In this document: piece by piece, positions 1 through 7,669 of the stretch | How the letters are laid out: every line of letters begins with the position of its first letter | Position numbering within the stretch: the first letter of the stretch is position 1 | Source: Labrys sedimenti | GTDB taxonomy: Bacteria > Pseudomonadota > Alphaproteobacteria > Rhizobiales > Labraceae | Assembly: GCF_034424805.1 (NCBI RefSeq) | Contig: NZ_JAXOUF010000003.1 | Location: 62,001-126,000, forward strand | Length of the DNA: 64,000 nucleotides | Direction of reading: 5' to 3' | Position numbers and translations under genes: made by a program | Notes under the pieces: generated by a model | Told to the model about the DNA's origin: nothing | Databases searched by the model: none | Seen by the model: the letters and a program-made list of their open reading frames with translations, nothing else

Positions 1-914
1 CGCTGCAGGGCCCCGAGGGCGACGATGGCCTCGTCGAGCGCAGCCAGGAGGCCAGTGTCGGCTGCGCCGATTTCGACCAGGGCGCTCGCCAGTTCTGGCA
101 AAGGCAGCTTCGTTGCTGCGTCGAAAATGCCCTTGTTCAACTGCACCGACTGGCTGTCGCTGATCGCGGCGATCTGCCGGATGGCGATGAGCACCGGCCC
201 CGGCCTGTCGGCCTCGAGCCCCTCCTGGCAGCGCTGCGAACTGCTTTCCAGGTCGTCGACCCAGGAAAGGTCGAGGCCGGCCAGGATCTCGTCCGCACCC
301 GGCCTGGCGATCTGGGTGCGGATGGCGATGACGGCGGCGCGCACCTGCGAGATATAGACCTGCACCGTCTCGTAGCTGATCGGATTGTCCATGCTCGCCA
401 CGGCCTGCAACAGGATGCGGGTGTGGTTGATCTGGATGTGATGGAGGCTGTCGTGCAACCCCTTGTAGGCGGCCAGCAGGTTGATGCGCTGGCCGATTTC
501 GGCAAGCCGCTGCTTCGATATGCCTGCCTTCTTCCGAACCTCGTCCTTGGCCAGGTAGGCGGCGAGGCTGTCGAGGCCGGAGACGACGGTGCCGACCTGC
601 GAGGCCACGCTCGGCGGCGCGGTCAGGGCATCGGGGATCAGTTGCGTGACCAGGTCCCTGAATGCGGTATTGTCATTCTTGGCATGCAGGACGATGGCGA
701 CGAAATTCGTCAGGATCCCGCATTTTTGTGCCCAGTCGACGCAATCCCGGGCGACCTTGCGCCGGGGCTGTTCGGCAAAGCTTACCCCGGTGATGGCGAC
801 CGACGTGCCGTAGCAGATCTGCATGAGGTCGCCGAGTTCGCGAAAGGTGCACAGGTCTCCGATGGCATTGGAAATCGAGATGACGCTCTGAGGGGGGAGT
901 GTGACGACGCCCAT
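1..914 (-). CDS. EAD-like domain protein with helical C-terminal region (partial, 3' end outside window)
   Basis: At least 304 codons are present; the gene reads off the left edge, so its C-terminus is missing. The ATG at 914 is preceded by a good AGGAAGGGAG ribosome binding site, and only 15 bases separate it from the stop of the upstream protease gene, so the two are co-transcribed. Residues about 5-95 follow the same hydrophobic pattern as the N-terminus of the neighbouring protease: a leucine-glutamine start, a charged helix, then 'NF' and a final R-x-L...L-I-P-x-A helix. This resembles effector-associated domains (EAD1-like adaptors). The rest is predicted mostly helical, with no catalytic motif that I recognise and no signal peptide. 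By the known logic of such systems the shared domain would mediate homotypic pairing with the protease; that role is inferred. Confidence 0.7.
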   Translation of the reverse strand, partial: MGVVTLPPQSVISISNAIGDLCTFRELGDLMQICYGTSVAITGVSFAEQPRRKVARDCVDWAQKCGILTNFVAIVLHAKNDNTAFRDLVTQLIPDALTAPPSVASQVGTVVSGLDSLAAYLAKDEVRKKAGISKQRLAEIGQRINLLAAYKGLHDSLHHIQINHTRILLQAVASMDNPISYETVQVYISQVRAAVIAIRTQIARPGADEILAGLDLSWVDDLESSSQRCQEGLEADRPGPVLIAIRQIAAISDSQSVQLNKGIFDAATKLPLPELASALVEIGAADTGLLAALDEAIVALGALQ

Positions 915-929
915 GCCGTTCTCCCTTCC

Positions 930-2048
930 TCAGGCCGGCGGGATGGCCGCGGCGAAGCCGGCCGCCTCGATATCCGCCCGGATCAGGCCCGCCGGGACGC
1001 CCTGGTTGAATTTCGGGTCGCTCCAGGCCGGATCGCCGAAATGATGGAGAGCAAGAAGCTGCCACTCCATGCTCAGGCAAGGTGAGCCCGAAGAGCCCGG
1101 ATCGGTGTTGGTGGCATAACGCAGCCTCGGCCGGCCCGGCGGGGCGGGCGTGGGCAGGATCGCCTCGGTGTCGATCGCCAGTTTGACGGGGCCGCCATGG
1201 GGATGCTGGGCGATGATCAGGGGCGAGCCTTGGCTCAGGGCCTCGTCCCGCTTCGGCAGGGCGAGCCAGCCGCGCTTGGTGCCGGCGGTCCCGGCGAGCT
1301 GCAGCAGCGCAAAGTCGAGCTCGGTCGTCGTGGGTGGCGGCTCGTCCGGCGCCTCGGTCATTTCGGCGGGCGCATAGGGACGATGGTGCAGCAGCGGCGT
1401 GGCGGACAAGGCGACCGCCTCGCCCTCGTTGAAGGAACCGTCGGCCTTGCGGGCATAGTCGAAGCGGCAGGAAATGGCGGTCATGCCGTTCTGTCCGGCG
1501 GCGGCCTCGACGACATGCCAGTTCGTCAGCACGGCCTGCGGCCCGACCAGGAAACCGGTGCCGGCCGGGCTGCCGTCGATCTCGATGCGGCAGACCCGGC
1601 GCAGCGTCTCGTTCATTTCGGCGATCCACAAGGCAGGATCGAGCATTCGCAGATGCGGCTTGACGTTGCGCTGCAGGCCGGGGCCCAGGGTCTCGGCGCT
1701 GGGCTGCGTGCCGCGATGATCCTTGTCCAGCACCACCAGGTCATAGGGGTTGGTCAGGGTTTCGGCCGCCGCTTCCGGCGCCAGCCTGATGATGAGCTGG
1801 CGAATATCGTCGCGATGCGGGCGGTTGACGTAGATCGCCTTGAGGAAATTGCCGGTCTGGCCTTCCTCTTCGAGGCGAATGACCAGTTCGCGCAGCACCG
1901 AGACCAGCGGCTGCCTCACATCGGTCCAGTAAACCTCGAGCTGATCGCCGGTCGCCACATAGACGAAATTGCCGAGATCATCGAGATTGACGGTTGTCGA
2001 GAGGGCCTTGGCCAGTTCGGAGACTTGCACGCCTGTGAGCTTGTCCAC
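930..2048 (-). CDS. EAD1-type adaptor fused to trypsin-like serine protease
   Basis: A 372-residue protein when started at the GTG at 2048, which follows an AGAGGGGGGCGAAG ribosome binding site and sits exactly where the domain homology begins. An in-frame ATG at 2198 would add 50 low-complexity residues. Residues 1-92 form a small helical domain resembling effector-associated domain 1. A linker follows, then a chymotrypsin/trypsin-fold domain with the complete triad: His178 in TNWHVVE, Asp245 in ELDFALLQ and Ser320 in DPGSSGSP. There is no signal peptide, so it should act in the cytoplasm. In the family logic described by Aravind and colleagues, EAD-proteases are effectors of conflict or cell-suicide systems activated through EAD pairing with a sensor. 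The downstream gene with a similar N-terminus supports that, but the trigger and target are unknown. Confidence 0.82.
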   Translation of the reverse strand: MDKLTGVQVSELAKALSTTVNLDDLGNFVYVATGDQLEVYWTDVRQPLVSVLRELVIRLEEEGQTGNFLKAIYVNRPHRDDIRQLIIRLAPEAAAETLTNPYDLVVLDKDHRGTQPSAETLGPGLQRNVKPHLRMLDPALWIAEMNETLRRVCRIEIDGSPAGTGFLVGPQAVLTNWHVVEAAAGQNGMTAISCRFDYARKADGSFNEGEAVALSATPLLHHRPYAPAEMTEAPDEPPPTTTELDFALLQLAGTAGTKRGWLALPKRDEALSQGSPLIIAQHPHGGPVKLAIDTEAILPTPAPPGRPRLRYATNTDPGSSGSPCLSMEWQLLALHHFGDPAWSDPKFNQGVPAGLIRADIEAAGFAAAIPPA

Positions 2049-2391
2049 CTTCGCCCCCCTCTTGCCGCCTGGCGCTTGCCGCTCGCTCGACTGTCCCGAT
2101 GTCGGCTCCGGGCTGAGCGCCTGCTTGCTCGAGCTCCCTGTTTCGACGCGCCCGTGCGGTTCCAGCTGTCTCCGTCCAATCGCGAGACGCTTTAGCATAA
2201 TCGCGTGAGAGCGCCGTGAATCCCGGCAGGGGCCGGACTTCAGCATGGGGCGGAGGACGTCGAGAGGACTCCATGGCGCCAGATGTGGATGCCGGTGTTC
2301 GGTGAAGCCGAGACGGCAAGCGCCACAATGAGAACCGCCTCCGTCACGCATGTAACGGAGGCGGGAAGGCTTGAGGCCCCGGCGGATCGGT
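2049..2391. other. 343-bp stretch between protease gene and ABC operon
   Basis: No convincing gene. Its right part carries the hairpin that ends the transporter operon (2335-2364). Its left part could encode an N-terminal extension of the protease if the ATG at 2198 is used. The promoter for the protease pair must lie here, but I see no clear -35/-10 pair. Confidence 0.5.
2335..2364 (-). terminator. Hairpin after the polyol ABC operon
   Basis: Perfect 10-bp arms CCGCCTCCGT and ACGGAGGCGG around a 10-base loop, starting 27 bases past the permease stop. Read on the minus strand it is followed by a moderately T-rich stretch (TTCTCATT), so it is a plausible intrinsic terminator. Confidence 0.55.
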
Positions 2392-3417
2392 TCAGGTGCG
2401 GGCGCTGCCGGAAGAACGCAGGCGGTCGAGGGCGACGGCGCCGATGATCACCAGGCCCTTGATGATGAATTGCCAGATGTCGGAAATGCCGATCAGGATC
2501 AGGCCGTTGGAAAGCACGGCGATGATCAGGGCACCGATGAGGGTACCCCAGATCGAGCCGATGCCGCCGACGAAGCTGGTGCCGCCGAGGATCACCGCCG
2601 CGATGGCGTCGAGCTCGTAGGACTGGCCGAGTTGCAGGCCGTTGGCGGCATAGAGCTTGGCGGCCGACATCGCTCCGCCGAGGCCCGCCAGTAGGCCGGA
2701 AATGCCGTAGACGATGAGCAGGATCGACCAGACCTTGATGCCGGACAGCCGCGAGGCCTCGGCATTGCCGCCGATGGCGTAGATGCGCAGCCCCAGCACG
2801 GTGCGGCGCAGGATCAACCAGGATACCACCACCGTGGCGAGCGCAATCACCATCAGCCAGGGCACGCCGAAGATCGTGCCATTGCCGATGAAGGCGAAGG
2901 GCAGGTCGGGATTGAAGATCGTCTTGTCCGCGCCGAACAGGCGGGCGAGGCCGCGTACCGCCGTCATCGAGCCGAGGGTGACGATGAAGGGTGGCAGGCG
3001 CATGAAGGCGATCAGCGCGCCATTGGCGAGGCCGAGCAGGCCGCCGGTTGCCAGGGCGGCCACCACCCCCATCATGCCCCAGCCCGGGATCAGCGAGACG
3101 ATCAGGGCGATCATCGCCGAGGCTGCGAGCACTGAGCCGACCGAAAGATCGATGCCGCCGGTGAGGATGACGAAGGTCATGCCGGCGGCGAGCACGGTGT
3201 TGATCGAGGCCTGCTGGGCCACGATCGACAGATTGTTCCAGCTCATGAAGCGGCCGCTGGTCCAGGACAGGCCGCCGGATTCGACATAGCCCGACAGGAG
3301 CTGAAACAGGATGGCGATCAGCACGAGGGCGGGCAGCATGCCTAGGCCCCGCAGGGTGCCCGATAGGGCGAATTTGCGGCGGGCGGTATCTGCGGTGGAA
3401 GGGTTGGTGGATGTCAT
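2392..3417 (-). CDS. Ribose-type sugar/polyol ABC transporter permease
   Basis: A 341-residue RbsC-like inner-membrane permease with eight to ten hydrophobic segments. Family hallmarks are NTVLAAGMTFVILTGGIDLS near residue 80 and the conserved loop AIGGNAEASRLSGI, the contact region for the ATPase. The chosen ATG at 3417 precedes the MTSTNPSTAD segment; upstream codons in the same frame have no homology-like content. It is the last gene of the LacI-SBP-dehydrogenase-ATPase-permease set on the minus strand, 82 bases after the ATPase stop. It probably forms a homodimeric channel for a polyol or pentose. The substrate cannot be read from the permease itself. Confidence 0.88.
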   Translation of the reverse strand: MTSTNPSTADTARRKFALSGTLRGLGMLPALVLIAILFQLLSGYVESGGLSWTSGRFMSWNNLSIVAQQASINTVLAAGMTFVILTGGIDLSVGSVLAASAMIALIVSLIPGWGMMGVVAALATGGLLGLANGALIAFMRLPPFIVTLGSMTAVRGLARLFGADKTIFNPDLPFAFIGNGTIFGVPWLMVIALATVVVSWLILRRTVLGLRIYAIGGNAEASRLSGIKVWSILLIVYGISGLLAGLGGAMSAAKLYAANGLQLGQSYELDAIAAVILGGTSFVGGIGSIWGTLIGALIIAVLSNGLILIGISDIWQFIIKGLVIIGAVALDRLRSSGSART

Positions 3418-3499
3418 CGCACAGTCCTGCCTGTCTTGGGGGCTGTCTCGTCTTGCCGGTATGTCGTGGTGCGGGATCGTCGGGTGGAAGCCGGGTATC

Positions 3500-5038
3500 T
3501 CATGCGGCATCCTTCGCGGCTGAGGTCGCGATGGCCATGATGTTCTCCTGGCTGACCGCTTCGGCATTACCGCCGCCGCCGAGTTCCCCGGCGATGTGGC
3601 CTTCGCGCATCACGATGACGCGGTCGCAGATGCCGACGATTTCTGGCAGTTCGGACGAGATCACCGCCACGCCGACGCCCTCGCGAGCCAGCCGGTCGAT
3701 CAGGCGGTAGATTTCCGATTTGGCGCCGATGTCGACGCCGCGTGTCGGCTCGTCCAGGATCAGCACGCGCGGCTTGGTCTCGAGCAGGCGCGAGAGCAGG
3801 ACCTTCTGCTGGTTGCCGCCCGACAGGCCGCCGACCGGCGCGTCGGGCGAGGCGGTGCGGATGCCGGTGGCCTGGATCGCCTCGGCCGTGCGCCTGCGGC
3901 CCTTGGCGAGGTTGAGGAAGCCGCCGGCCAGGGCGTCGCGGGCGATCACGCCGAGATTGATGTTCTCGGCCACCGACATGTCCAGCATCAGTCCGAGCAG
4001 CTTGCGGTCCTCGGTGAGATAGGCAATGCCGGCCTCGATGGCGTCCTGGGGCGAACGGATGCTGACTTCCTTGCCATCGACCGTCACGGTGCCCGATATC
4101 CTCGCGTCGGCGCCGTAGATCAGGCGGGCCAGCTCGGTACGGCCGGCGCCGACCAGGCCGGCAATGCCGAGCACCTCGCCTTCGTGGATGTCGAAGGAGC
4201 AGGGCTGGATGCGCCTGCCATCGGCGATGTCGCGCACCGAGAAGATGATCCGGCCGCGGCTTTGGTGGGCGTCGTGCTCCTTCTTGTAGAAGGAGGAGAG
4301 GTCGCGTCCCACCATCATGCGCACCACCGCGGCGGGGGTGATCGCCTCGCGGTCCAGGGTTCCGACATAGGTGCCGTCGCGCAGCACCGAGACGCGGTCG
4401 GAGAGCTCGTAGACCTCCTTCATGCGGTGGCTGATATAGACGATGGCGAGCCCCTCCTGCTTGAGCTGGCGCACCAGGGCGAACAGCCGCTCGGTCTCAC
4501 GCTCGGAGAGCGTCGTGGTGGGCTCGTCCATGATCAAGACGCGCGAGCGGGCGTGGACGGCGCGGGCGATCTCCACCAGCTGGCGTTCGGCGATGGAGAG
4601 TTCGGCGACCTTGTCGCGTGCGCTGAAGGTGGCACCGAGGCGCTGCAGCACGCTCTCGACGCCGGCTACCATGGCGCTACGGTCGATCAGGCCGGCCCGG
4701 CTCGGTTCGCGGCCGAGATAGATGTTCTCGGCCACGGTGAGATTGGGTGCGAGGGCAAGCTCTTGGTAGATGATGGCGATGCCCAATTGCTTGGCCGCCA
4801 TGGGACCCGAGATCGCCACCTTCTGTCCATCGATCAGGATTTCCGAGCCTTCATCCGGCGTGTAGGCGCCGGAGAGGATCTTCATCAGGGTCGATTTGCC
4901 GGCGCCGTTCTCGCCCATCAGGGCATGGATCTCGCCAAGCTTGACATCGAGCGATACGTTCTTCAGGGCCTGGACCCGGCCGAACGTCTTGGAAACATTG
5001 CGCATTTCCAGGAAGGGATGCGTCTGGCCTGGGTTCAT
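3500..5038 (-). CDS. Sugar ABC transporter ATP-binding protein, tandem ABC domains (RbsA-like)
   Basis: 512 residues with two fused ATPase domains, as in RbsA/MglA/XylG. Domain 1 has Walker A GENGAGKSTL near residue 42, a degenerate signature LSIAERQ and Walker B LIMDEPTTTL. Domain 2 has the usual altered Walker A (GLVGAGRTEL), an intact LSGGNQQK signature and LILDEPTRGVD. The altered second P-loop is normal for this family and not a sign of decay. It energises uptake through the permease encoded just downstream. It starts at the ATG at 5038, 21 bases after the dehydrogenase stop, consistent with one operon. Confidence 0.92.
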   Translation of the reverse strand: MNPGQTHPFLEMRNVSKTFGRVQALKNVSLDVKLGEIHALMGENGAGKSTLMKILSGAYTPDEGSEILIDGQKVAISGPMAAKQLGIAIIYQELALAPNLTVAENIYLGREPSRAGLIDRSAMVAGVESVLQRLGATFSARDKVAELSIAERQLVEIARAVHARSRVLIMDEPTTTLSERETERLFALVRQLKQEGLAIVYISHRMKEVYELSDRVSVLRDGTYVGTLDREAITPAAVVRMMVGRDLSSFYKKEHDAHQSRGRIIFSVRDIADGRRIQPCSFDIHEGEVLGIAGLVGAGRTELARLIYGADARISGTVTVDGKEVSIRSPQDAIEAGIAYLTEDRKLLGLMLDMSVAENINLGVIARDALAGGFLNLAKGRRRTAEAIQATGIRTASPDAPVGGLSGGNQQKVLLSRLLETKPRVLILDEPTRGVDIGAKSEIYRLIDRLAREGVGVAVISSELPEIVGICDRVIVMREGHIAGELGGGGNAEAVSQENIMAIATSAAKDAA

Positions 5039-5059
5039 CCTGCCCCCGTTCTCATGCCG

Positions 5060-6535
5060 TTATCTCAGCAGTTGCGCCAATGTTGCAGCTGTTCCCTGGC
5101 TTGCCAATGATTTTGACTGGATTTGGTAAGCGGCGACGAAGGCAGGGCTCTCGCGAAGGCCGAGGCCGGCAAAGGCCTCGATGTCGAGCACGGCCAGGGG
5201 ATCGCCGCTTTTCAGTCGCTGCCAATCGGCTTCGCCGATGCGCGGCTCGAAGATGTCGAAGGCAACACCCTGATCATCCACGCCGCCGAGATAGCGGGCA
5301 AAGCAGGCAAGCAGGAAGGCTTCGCGCGCCAGGTCCGAGCCACCGGCGATCAACTGGCCGATGGTCTTGCCGTGGAAGACCACGATCTTGGAGGCACCGT
5401 CGCCGGCCACCCGGAGAAGCTGGTCCTTGATCGCGGGATTGGCGAAGCGCTCGATCACCGTGTCGGTGAAAGCTTTCGTCGAATAGCCCGCTGGCGGTTC
5501 GACCAGGCGGCGAACATCGCGCTCCCAGAAGGCGTGGAGCAGACGGGGAACGTCGGGATAGCGCATGCCTTCGTCGACCAGCCGCCCCCCCATCAGCAGG
5601 GATGGATAGCACATCAGCATGTGGGCGGCGTTGGAGAGCCTGCCCTTCACCGCGACATAGGCCGGCACTTCGCTGCTGAACACCACGCCGGCCCGTTCGA
5701 GCTCGGGGCGGCCGGCGCAGAAGCGATCCTCCACCACCCAGCTCGTATAGGGTTCACAGGTGGCGGCGACGAGATCCTCGACACCGATGCCGGCGGTGAT
5801 GCGCCGGCGTTCGTCCTCCGGCACCTGCGGCGCGATGCGGTCGACCATCGAGTTGGGGAAGGCGCCGTTCGCCTCGATCCAGTCGGCGAGGCCGGGGTCG
5901 AGGGCGCGGGCAAAGCCGATCACTGCAAGGCGCGAGGTGTCGCCGTTGCGGGGGAGATTGTCGCAGGACATCACGGTGAAGGGCGGCAGGCCGGCCTCGC
6001 GACGGCGCGCCAGCGCAGCCGCGATGTAGCCGAACACCGTCCGGGGCGGGCCGCCCTTGAGATCGTGGCGGACGTCGGGGTGATCGAGACGAAAAGTGCC
6101 GGTGGTCTCGTCGATGTTGTAGCCGCCTTCGGTGATGGTGAGCGAGACGATGCGGGTAGCGGGATCGGCGAGACGGGCCAGCACGGCTTCCGGATCCGCC
6201 GGGGCATGCAGATAGTCGATCATCGCACCGACGATCTGCGTTTCCGTCGGAGCCGGGGAGGTGAGCTGCGTCACGGTGTAGAGATTGTCCTGCCGGCGAT
6301 AGGCATCGGCCTTGGCCCGTGCGGCGGGGCCGTCGGTCAGCCCCACGCCGCAGATCGCCCAATCCTCATGCCCAGGATGATGCAGGCAGGCCTCGATGGC
6401 GATGGCCTGGTGCACGCGGTGAAAATTGCCGACCCCGAAATGCACGATCCCGGCCCGCAGCCGGCTGCGATCATAAGTCGGCCGGGTGACGGTCGGGCCG
6501 AACGAGGCAAGCGTCGATGTGTCGAGCGGAGGCAT
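5060..6535 (-). CDS. Mannitol dehydrogenase family polyol oxidoreductase
   Basis: 491 residues, the normal size for polyol-specific long-chain dehydrogenases (mannitol 2-dehydrogenase, fructuronate reductase and relatives). The N-terminal Rossmann region carries GIVHFGVGNFHRVHQA, followed by SCDNLPRNGD. The catalytic signature K-x4-N-x2-H is intact as Lys297, Asn302 and His305 in VKGRLSNAAH. It should oxidise a polyol to a ketose with NAD(P)+ in the cytoplasm. Its place between binding protein and ATPase genes suggests that the transported substrate is the polyol it oxidises, for example mannitol, sorbitol, arabinitol or xylitol; which one is not visible. Start at the ATG at 6535, with the family N-terminal region following directly. 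Confidence 0.88.
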   Translation of the reverse strand: MPPLDTSTLASFGPTVTRPTYDRSRLRAGIVHFGVGNFHRVHQAIAIEACLHHPGHEDWAICGVGLTDGPAARAKADAYRRQDNLYTVTQLTSPAPTETQIVGAMIDYLHAPADPEAVLARLADPATRIVSLTITEGGYNIDETTGTFRLDHPDVRHDLKGGPPRTVFGYIAAALARRREAGLPPFTVMSCDNLPRNGDTSRLAVIGFARALDPGLADWIEANGAFPNSMVDRIAPQVPEDERRRITAGIGVEDLVAATCEPYTSWVVEDRFCAGRPELERAGVVFSSEVPAYVAVKGRLSNAAHMLMCYPSLLMGGRLVDEGMRYPDVPRLLHAFWERDVRRLVEPPAGYSTKAFTDTVIERFANPAIKDQLLRVAGDGASKIVVFHGKTIGQLIAGGSDLAREAFLLACFARYLGGVDDQGVAFDIFEPRIGEADWQRLKSGDPLAVLDIEAFAGLGLRESPAFVAAYQIQSKSLASQGTAATLAQLLR

Positions 6536-6562
6536 TTGCGTGCGCTTTCAGGCGTTGAAAAG

Positions 6563-6589
6563 GCCTCCCCCCGGGGGACGGGGGGAGGC
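6563..6589 (-). terminator. Strong GC hairpin between binding-protein and dehydrogenase genes
   Basis: Perfect 10-bp arms (GCCTCCCCCC / GGGGGGAGGC) with a 7-base loop, followed on the minus strand by CTTTTCAA. It lies in the 76-base gap after the binding-protein stop. Such hairpins often attenuate transcription or protect the upstream mRNA, so that binding protein is made in excess over the membrane components. Confidence 0.6.
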
Positions 6590-6611
6590 TATGTTATGTC
6601 AGGTGGCGACG

Positions 6612-7571
6612 TCAGTCGTCGTGCTTGGCATTCCATCCCTTGTAGTCACCGACATTCTCGCGGGTGACCAGGGCGGAGGGAATCAGGATGACGGGTTTCT
6701 CGGGCTTCTTGCCGTTGACCAGGTCCATCGCGGTCTGGGCCGAGACCTTGGGAATGGCGTAGAAATCCTGGCTGGCGGAGGCCTTGATCATGTCCAGCGC
6801 CGGATCCTTCAAGGCGGCCTCGATGTCGGGAGAGCCGTCGACCGAGGTGATGAAGAACTCGCTGCGGCCCGCCTGCTTGGCGGCGAGCGCCGTGCCGATG
6901 GCCTGCGGATCGTTGATGGTGAAGATCGCGTCGATCTTGGGGAAGCGGGTCAGGTAGCCCTGCGCCACGGCCATGCCGCCGTCGCGCGATCCCTTGCCGT
7001 CCTGGTCGTCCGACAGGATCTTGATGTCGGGATATTTGGCCAGGACCTGCTTGCAGCCCACCACGCGGTCGATCACCGAGGAGACCTGCGGCCCGTTCTG
7101 GATGACGACATTGCCGGCGCCCTTGAGCTTATCGGCGATATACTGGCAGGAAACGCTGCCGGCCATGATGTTGTCGGTCATCACGATGGCATCCGCGCCC
7201 TCGGCACCGGTGTCGAAGGCGATGACCGGGATGCCGGCCGCCTGGGCCTTCTTGATGGCGGGCGTGATCGCCTTGGGGTCACCGGGGTTGAGCAGGATGA
7301 AATCGGCGCCGGCCGCGATGAAATTGTCGATCTGGTTGACCTGCTTGCCGAGGTCGTAGTCGTAGCCGACGGTGGTCACCTGCGCCTGGGGATAGGCCTT
7401 CTTGATGATCCGGGTCGCGGTGTTGGCGATGATCACGAAGCCGGGATTGCCGAGCGATCCCACCGATATGCCGACCGTCTTGACCTCCTTGGCCAGGGCA
7501 GGGGCCGATATGCCCGTGACCAGGGCCGCACCGGCCATGGCGATGCCGGCGAGGCATTTCAAAGCCTTCAT
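6612..7571 (-). CDS. Periplasmic sugar/polyol-binding protein (RbsB/type I fold)
   Basis: 319 residues with a clear Sec signal peptide: positive start, hydrophobic core, cleavage near ISAPALA-KE at about residue 27. The mature part is a peripheral-binding-protein type 1 fold typical of ribose-like substrates, with VGISVGSLGNPGF at the start and FINDPQAIG-like hinge segments (INDPQAIGTALA) near residue 210. It captures the substrate in the periplasm and delivers it to the permease/ATPase pair encoded downstream. It is the first structural gene of the operon and lies directly after the LacI operator. The exact ligand is unknown. Confidence 0.9.
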   Translation of the reverse strand: MKALKCLAGIAMAGAALVTGISAPALAKEVKTVGISVGSLGNPGFVIIANTATRIIKKAYPQAQVTTVGYDYDLGKQVNQIDNFIAAGADFILLNPGDPKAITPAIKKAQAAGIPVIAFDTGAEGADAIVMTDNIMAGSVSCQYIADKLKGAGNVVIQNGPQVSSVIDRVVGCKQVLAKYPDIKILSDDQDGKGSRDGGMAVAQGYLTRFPKIDAIFTINDPQAIGTALAAKQAGRSEFFITSVDGSPDIEAALKDPALDMIKASASQDFYAIPKVSAQTAMDLVNGKKPEKPVILIPSALVTRENVGDYKGWNAKHDD

Positions 7572-7586
7572 GATTTCCTCCTCATG

Positions 7587-7604
7587 AATGAGATCGATCT
7601 CATT
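7587..7604. promoter_or_regulatory. LacI-family operator at the polyol operon promoter
   Basis: AATGAGATCGATCTCATT is a perfect 18-bp palindrome with the central CG step usual for LacI-family operators. A perfect minus-strand -10 box TATAAT lies at 7607-7612, so transcription should start inside the palindrome and bound repressor would block initiation. The ribosome binding site and ATG (7571) of the binding-protein gene follow. The regulator gene lies immediately upstream. Confidence 0.8.
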
Positions 7605-7606
7605 TT

Positions 7607-7612
7607 ATTATA
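7607..7612 (-). promoter_or_regulatory. -10 box of the polyol operon promoter
   Basis: The minus strand reads TATAAT here, followed two bases later by the operator palindrome. No good -35 hexamer is visible at the usual 16-18 base spacing, so the promoter may rely on an activator or on an extended -10 element. Confidence 0.55.
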
Positions 7613-7669
7613 AAAACTTACAAAAAGATTGATGCACGAGAAGGTAGGCCTGTCAACGCTGGTCCGCGA

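Noticed and set aside
3596..5110. Long open frame (about 504 codons) on the plus strand opposite the sugar ABC ATPase
   Set aside because: It is the antisense shadow of a clear two-domain ATPase gene; its composition (Asp/Gly/His-rich, no motif) is typical of reverse frames in GC-rich DNA.
5060..6535. Assigning mannitol as the dehydrogenase substrate
   Set aside because: The K-x4-N-x2-H signature defines the family, not the substrate; the ribose-type transporter speaks against a simple mannitol call.
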